Shown here piece after piece: positions 59,846 through 64,000 of a stretch of DNA of 64,000 nt (position 1 is its first letter; each line of letters starts with the position of its first letter). The position numbers and the translations under genes were made by a program. A model generated the notes under the pieces. The model made no database searches, was not told the origin of the DNA, and worked only from the letters and a program-made list of their open reading frames with translations. Source of the stretch: Linepithema humile (taxonomy: Eukaryota; Arthropoda; Insecta; Hymenoptera; Formicidae). The DNA is taken from positions 21,582,764-21,646,763 of the forward strand of contig NC_090129.1 of the NCBI RefSeq assembly GCF_040581485.1. The letters run 5' to 3'.

Positions 59846-60434
59846 GGAATATTGGTTTTAAAGTATCGCACCGCTGTTCTCAGTTGTACTGGATATTGAT
59901 AGCCCTGAATAAAAAGCCAAGTTTCCAATGTCCCATTCCGCGGAAGTGACTCCGCGCTGCTTTTTACTCCGGGTCTCGCCTCCGTTGTCAACTTTTATCC
60001 ATGACAAAAGGCGAAGTCATACAGGCAGAGTGCAAGGCACAAAGTGAAGAGCCGCGAAAGTCACTTCGCGGAATAGCACGCGAAAATAAAAATATATAGC
60101 AGATGTCTTCTCCCTCAAAGCGAATGTTCCAAACTTCGCCAGCATCCAATTCCCGGTCGCTTCGCCTCCTGCCTCATCCGCGTCCAGAGAGATAAAACTG
60201 AAGCGGAATTAAATTAACTCGAAAATAATTTGTTCCGCGAGCACGTCACGGTAGGTTACAAGCGATATCGAGATCCTCGTCAGTTCGGGCGAATACCCCC
60301 GGGAGCCGCTCCCGCAAAGCCAGGCTCGATGGAACCCCATAATGCGCCGCATTAACGAACCACTCCGCGTCTTCTCCTCGTAAACGGGGAGTTTCACTGC
60401 TGTGTCATAAAGCCATCAGACATTCGTGAGATAT

Positions 60435-60525
60435 ACAGGGTGTCTGCCAAGCCATTGTCGAAGAAAAAAAAATGTCTTCACCAAAATTGGAAATAAATTT
60501 CCGGGCAAAAAAAAAAAAAAAATAA
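60435..60525. other. Possible transposon fragment
   Basis: The sequence tacagggtgtctgccaag at about 60435 resembles terminal sequences often seen in insect transposon fragments, and an A16 run follows at 60507-60522. No matching inverted end or target duplication was found, so this is only a suspicion. Confidence 0.15.
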
Positions 60526-62118
60526 TAATAATAGCACGGAAGACATGCATATAACATGAAAATTGAGGCTAAAAAAAGGATATCTTATTTCAGATTATTC
60601 ATATTGGAGCTTTCCCTTATCGAGCCCGACTAATAAACATAAGCTGAGCTGAGCTGAGCTTCGCGTATTATTGGCCTTCAATTCTCATGAACCTTTCGAA
60701 TCCCTTCAACGCGAGGAGTGGCCGGCGGAAAGCGGATCCGGCGTAGTGCGATTTCAACAGTAAACGGATAGAAGAAGTTCCGTATACACGAACAAATAAA
60801 AAGTATTTACGATCGTGTGCTGGAAACACATCCGGCGCGCGCGAACCTGCGGGAGACACGAAGGAGAGTTCGCCGGAGCCGGCCAAGTAAGTTTCGCCTT
60901 CGACAACTTTTCCGCGCCAGCGGATGTTCCGAAACGACGGGGATATGACACGTACGTACATATATGTGTGTGTATAGAAAGGGTGGGACCTCGTGTCCGT
61001 AAGTTCCTAAATCGACGCAGCGACTTGGAAGGGCGCAACCCTCCTTTGTCGCGAGAAAAAATAAGACAAGAACGTGGCATGGCAATTTTTCGCAAGTCGT
61101 GACGCGTAAATTTCTTCTAAGAGAAAAAGTATAGTCGCGCGAGAAACGATTGATAGATGAAATTAACCTTCTCGTACTTTTGACCTGTTTCGTCGGAGCC
61201 CAAGGCAAGGAAAATCGCAGATATTGCGCGAAAGAGGTATCACGTGTTTCCCTCGTTATTGCGTTAGTATATCGTTTCGCGCATTTGAACTTTTGACCTC
61301 CGGCGCGGGGGTATTATTCGACATCGCGGTGGAGGAAAGAAAGAAGGCATTATTAAAACGCGCCATACGTTCCTATTATTGCTTCACGACCCGCGAGTGA
61401 GTTTCGCGCGCGCCATAATTCAGCGACAAAGGATGGCGCTGAAAAAGTCGCCTCGTCTCGTATCTTATTTTTTTCAAGGGAGGGATCATTCGTTTTCGGG
61501 CTGCGTCATCAATCTCCGCGGATACACGCGAGCGGGGTTGGATTCAGGTCAGGTTAAAGCAAAGAGCGCACCACCGCAAACTGAACGAGTTAACGTAATG
61601 CGACGTAAAATGACGCCGTGCATTACAAGTGAATTACAAAAAAGATGTATGTGTTAATTTAATGATATTGTTTCAAAATCAATTTTTTCACGTATATTCT
61701 TGCCGTCAAATTGTCCTCATAAATTCTACAGTCTCGTATCTTTCTTCAAAATATACATAAATAAATTAAATAATAATTGTTAAAATTCATGATAAATGCG
61801 AGAGCGGCGCAAACTGAAATGTTTCTTCAGAATTGTACAGATGCCCAAGACATCGGCTTTGTCCAACGAAACAATGCACACAATTTCGCCGCGGACAGTT
61901 TCCGGGCGCACCGTACGCGTAGATATTTTAAACCGCAGTCGGATACACATTCCGACGCAATTTTATCCCACTCTGGTCGCGTCCGCCGGCGAAAATTCGG
62001 ACTGCCAGACACGTAGGCTATTGATTGGCGGGCGCAACGGCGCGGCGATATTTCGCGTGCGAGAGACCTCCCGGAGGACGCACGCGAGGGAGGGTGAGGG
62101 TCTCGATTTGACCCTCGT

Positions 62119-62703
62119 ATGATAATACGACGGCAGGTAATTTCCGGATCCCGATACACGGGCAGAGTAATGGGAAAAACGGTAACCCTTCTGTCATATC
62201 CGTTATGGATTCATTCTATTCAGCCCTCGTTTGTGTACATGCCTGCATCATTCTTGCGTGCCCGTGTCTGTATACACGTGTTCATATCGCACGCACTCGG
62301 TGCGCGATCGAGAACGTTTTACACGTTCACGGGCGTTAACTCGTCAAGTGGTCGTAGTGAAACGCGTGTTCGCGACGGTCCGATGAGACCCTCTGTCGAT
62401 TGCCGAAAGCGCACGATGACGAAGAGTAAGGTTTCGCTATCTGTAAATTCGCAGCTTGAAAGTACCGGATTTTCAATTGTTTATAATCCGAAAGCTTTGT
62501 TAAATCTTCTGCACCTTTTATTTTCACCTCTAATATTCAGTGATTTATCAGTAACGGCAGGAAAGTCTGAAAGATTAATACAACATTCTTCGGAAGGGAG
62601 AAAAGAGAGCCAACTGAAAGTATTTTGCGCCGCAAAAAGCATCAAACACGGGGCTAAGCTAAGCCCGGAGGAATTAACGCTCGGTATAATTATACCATTC
62701 TGA
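62119..62703 (+). other. 194-codon ORF, unrecognised
   Basis: An open frame from an ATG at 62119 to a stop just before a CT tract. The translation is of ordinary composition, with a basic middle part and a hydrophobic stretch near residues 127-143, but no domain I know. Read as a single exon it has no visible promoter or polyadenylation signal. The CT tract directly after it looks like an intron end, so the frame itself would lie in an intron of any gene using that acceptor. Confidence 0.15.
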
Positions 62704-64000
62704 CTCATTCTCTCTCTTTCTCTCTTTCTTTCTCTACTGCAGAGTAGTCGTAAGCGAATAATTTTTTAACGCTACGTATACCGCGAAACGTTGCGATGTC
62801 ATGCGGAAATTTCAAAAGCCACGCGACACGCGCGTCCGCCACACGTTTGTTGCGGTCCAATGAAAATCGCGTCGCACGGTAAATTCAAAACACACAACCC
62901 CTCGCCATCCTCAGTCGCGTTATCGGAAAAAACATAGGGGGTTTAGTAGTAAGGGACGGGGAGAGAAGGAGAGAAAAACGAGAGATGTGAACACGAAGCA
63001 GAAACACAGAGAGGAAAACGGCAGACGGCCGACAGCCGCGGGTTACGAAAGGGCCGAAACGGGGAGGAAGCGGGCAGAGCGAGTTCCGCGATAAAAAGGG
63101 GGGGAATACAAGAAGCACACGAGGGTGGGAAGGGCTCCGGGACCCTTCCCCACGCACACGCAGAAGGGCGAAAAGAAGGGAAACGTTCGGAGGAAAGAAG
63201 ACGACGAGCGGGCGCGCGACGAGGAGAGAGAAGGAACACCGGCTTCAAAGAAGATAACGATCTTTGCTTACGTTAATTACCGTCTGACAAGGATGAACGA
63301 CCGCCCACGGTATTTTCGCCCGCCGGTAGATTCCCATCAAATTGATTGTCTCGAGGAGGTGGAGGCCGTGACTTCGAACGATCACGGGTCGCGCGCGTCC
63401 GTCGACCGACCGGCCGAGCACTGATAAATCATCCCTGATAAGTGTACGTATTAATCCGCGACCGCGGGAGAACAACATCGCGGGGAAGAAAGGGAAAGAG
63501 AGGGAGAAGGACGGGCGTAATTGCAAAGTGCACCACGGGGTAATAGTAAAATAGGACAATAAATCAGGAGCAGCGATCGTCTTGGGAGTAGCTACACCGG
63601 ACCCGACCGGATATCTCGCGCGCGTCCGGACCGATAGATCGCTTCTGCCGGAGTTTCGAGATGGATGTAAGATAAGTCGGTCGAGTGGCTGGTAGCTTCT
63701 CCGATCGCTTCCTCGAAAATGGCACGGTCGAGCAAAGTCGAGCAAAACATTAGTAGAAGACGAATATTAGATGAGAGTTTCAACTCTCCAGCGAGCGCGA
63801 TGTCGAAGAGTATTTATTATGCCGTCGAATAAGTTAAGTCGATTTGATATAACAAAATTTGCATCAGATCATATATAATTCTAATCATAAAAATGCACAT
63901 CTTCAGTCAGTAATAAGTAATTAGTCAAAAAGAGTCCTTGTAAATTAAAAGACGCAGAAAATTTATAAGATACTTCATTAATAAGTCTATCTACCGTCTC

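Larger units (their letters stand above)
59850..64000. other. Noncoding DNA with a few unrecognised ORFs
   Basis: CpG-rich at 60690-61200, 61260-61620, 61790-62420 and 62780-63780. The longest frames are 62119-62703 on the plus strand (194 codons) and 63245-63745 on the minus strand (166 codons); both have ordinary composition but no known domain. A long CT tract at 62706-62734 ends in a good acceptor (ctctactgcag) at about 62742 with no clear exon after it. A 10-bp tandem duplication (gtcgagcaaa) lies at 63727-63746. The region 62930-63240 is purine-rich. Confidence 0.4.

Overview
This 64 kb window looks like nuclear DNA of an insect, most likely a hymenopteran and possibly an ant. The reasons are CpG-rich patches alternating with very AT-rich stretches, many GA/CT, CA/GT and TA microsatellites, eukaryotic splice-site signals, and an interstitial tract of the arthropod telomere pentamer TTAGG near 32.3 kb. 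I see no bacterial features (operons, ribosome binding sites, CRISPR), no rRNA, no tRNA with a paired A and B box, and no long ORF with a recognisable protein domain. The identification is inference: no gene was recognised that would fix the species. || The window is best read as a gene-poor region, or the inside of very large introns, holding a few short exon-like islands. The best one is a 60-nt exon on the minus strand at 18.1 kb, with a strong acceptor and a consensus donor. Weaker minus-strand exon candidates lie at 31.9, 45.9, 47.0 and 54.0 kb, and a CpG-rich patch with three strong minus-strand donors lies at 55.0-55.2 kb. Taken together they could be the 5' part of one minus-strand gene running right to left and leaving the window at its left end; the three best are all in phase 0 and open. 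On the plus strand there is a possible first coding exon at 45.18 kb (good start context, 15 codons, consensus donor) and weaker candidates at 38.1 and 40.3 kb. None matched a protein I know. || Region by region: 1-2.1 kb is AT-rich flank, then a CpG patch. 2.4-7.05 kb holds four degenerate copies of a composite repeat (purine block, then two short conserved motifs), the fourth split by a hAT-like MITE (6550-6916). 7-18 kb is mixed noncoding DNA with microsatellites. 17.5 and 18.9 kb carry a diverged duplication. 20.0-20.8 kb is a CT-rich patch with the longest ORFs, probably spurious. 21-23 kb is AT-rich. 23-29 kb alternates CpG-rich and AT-rich DNA. 29.97-30.53 kb is a decayed minisatellite. 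31.8-32.9 kb has several tandem duplications, including a ~200-bp repeat in which one copy contains the TTAGG tract. 33-44 kb is mostly featureless. 44477-44944 is a foldback DNA transposon with long inverted repeats and a perfect 9-bp target duplication. 45-47 kb has the densest exon-like signals. 48-64 kb is mixed noncoding DNA with CpG patches, microsatellites and a 40-bp minisatellite at 59.7 kb. || The main results are the foldback element, the MITE, the TTAGG insertion, the duplicated exon-like segment at 31.9 and 45.9 kb, and the four-copy module. All were found by eye; exon calls without transcript data are tentative.
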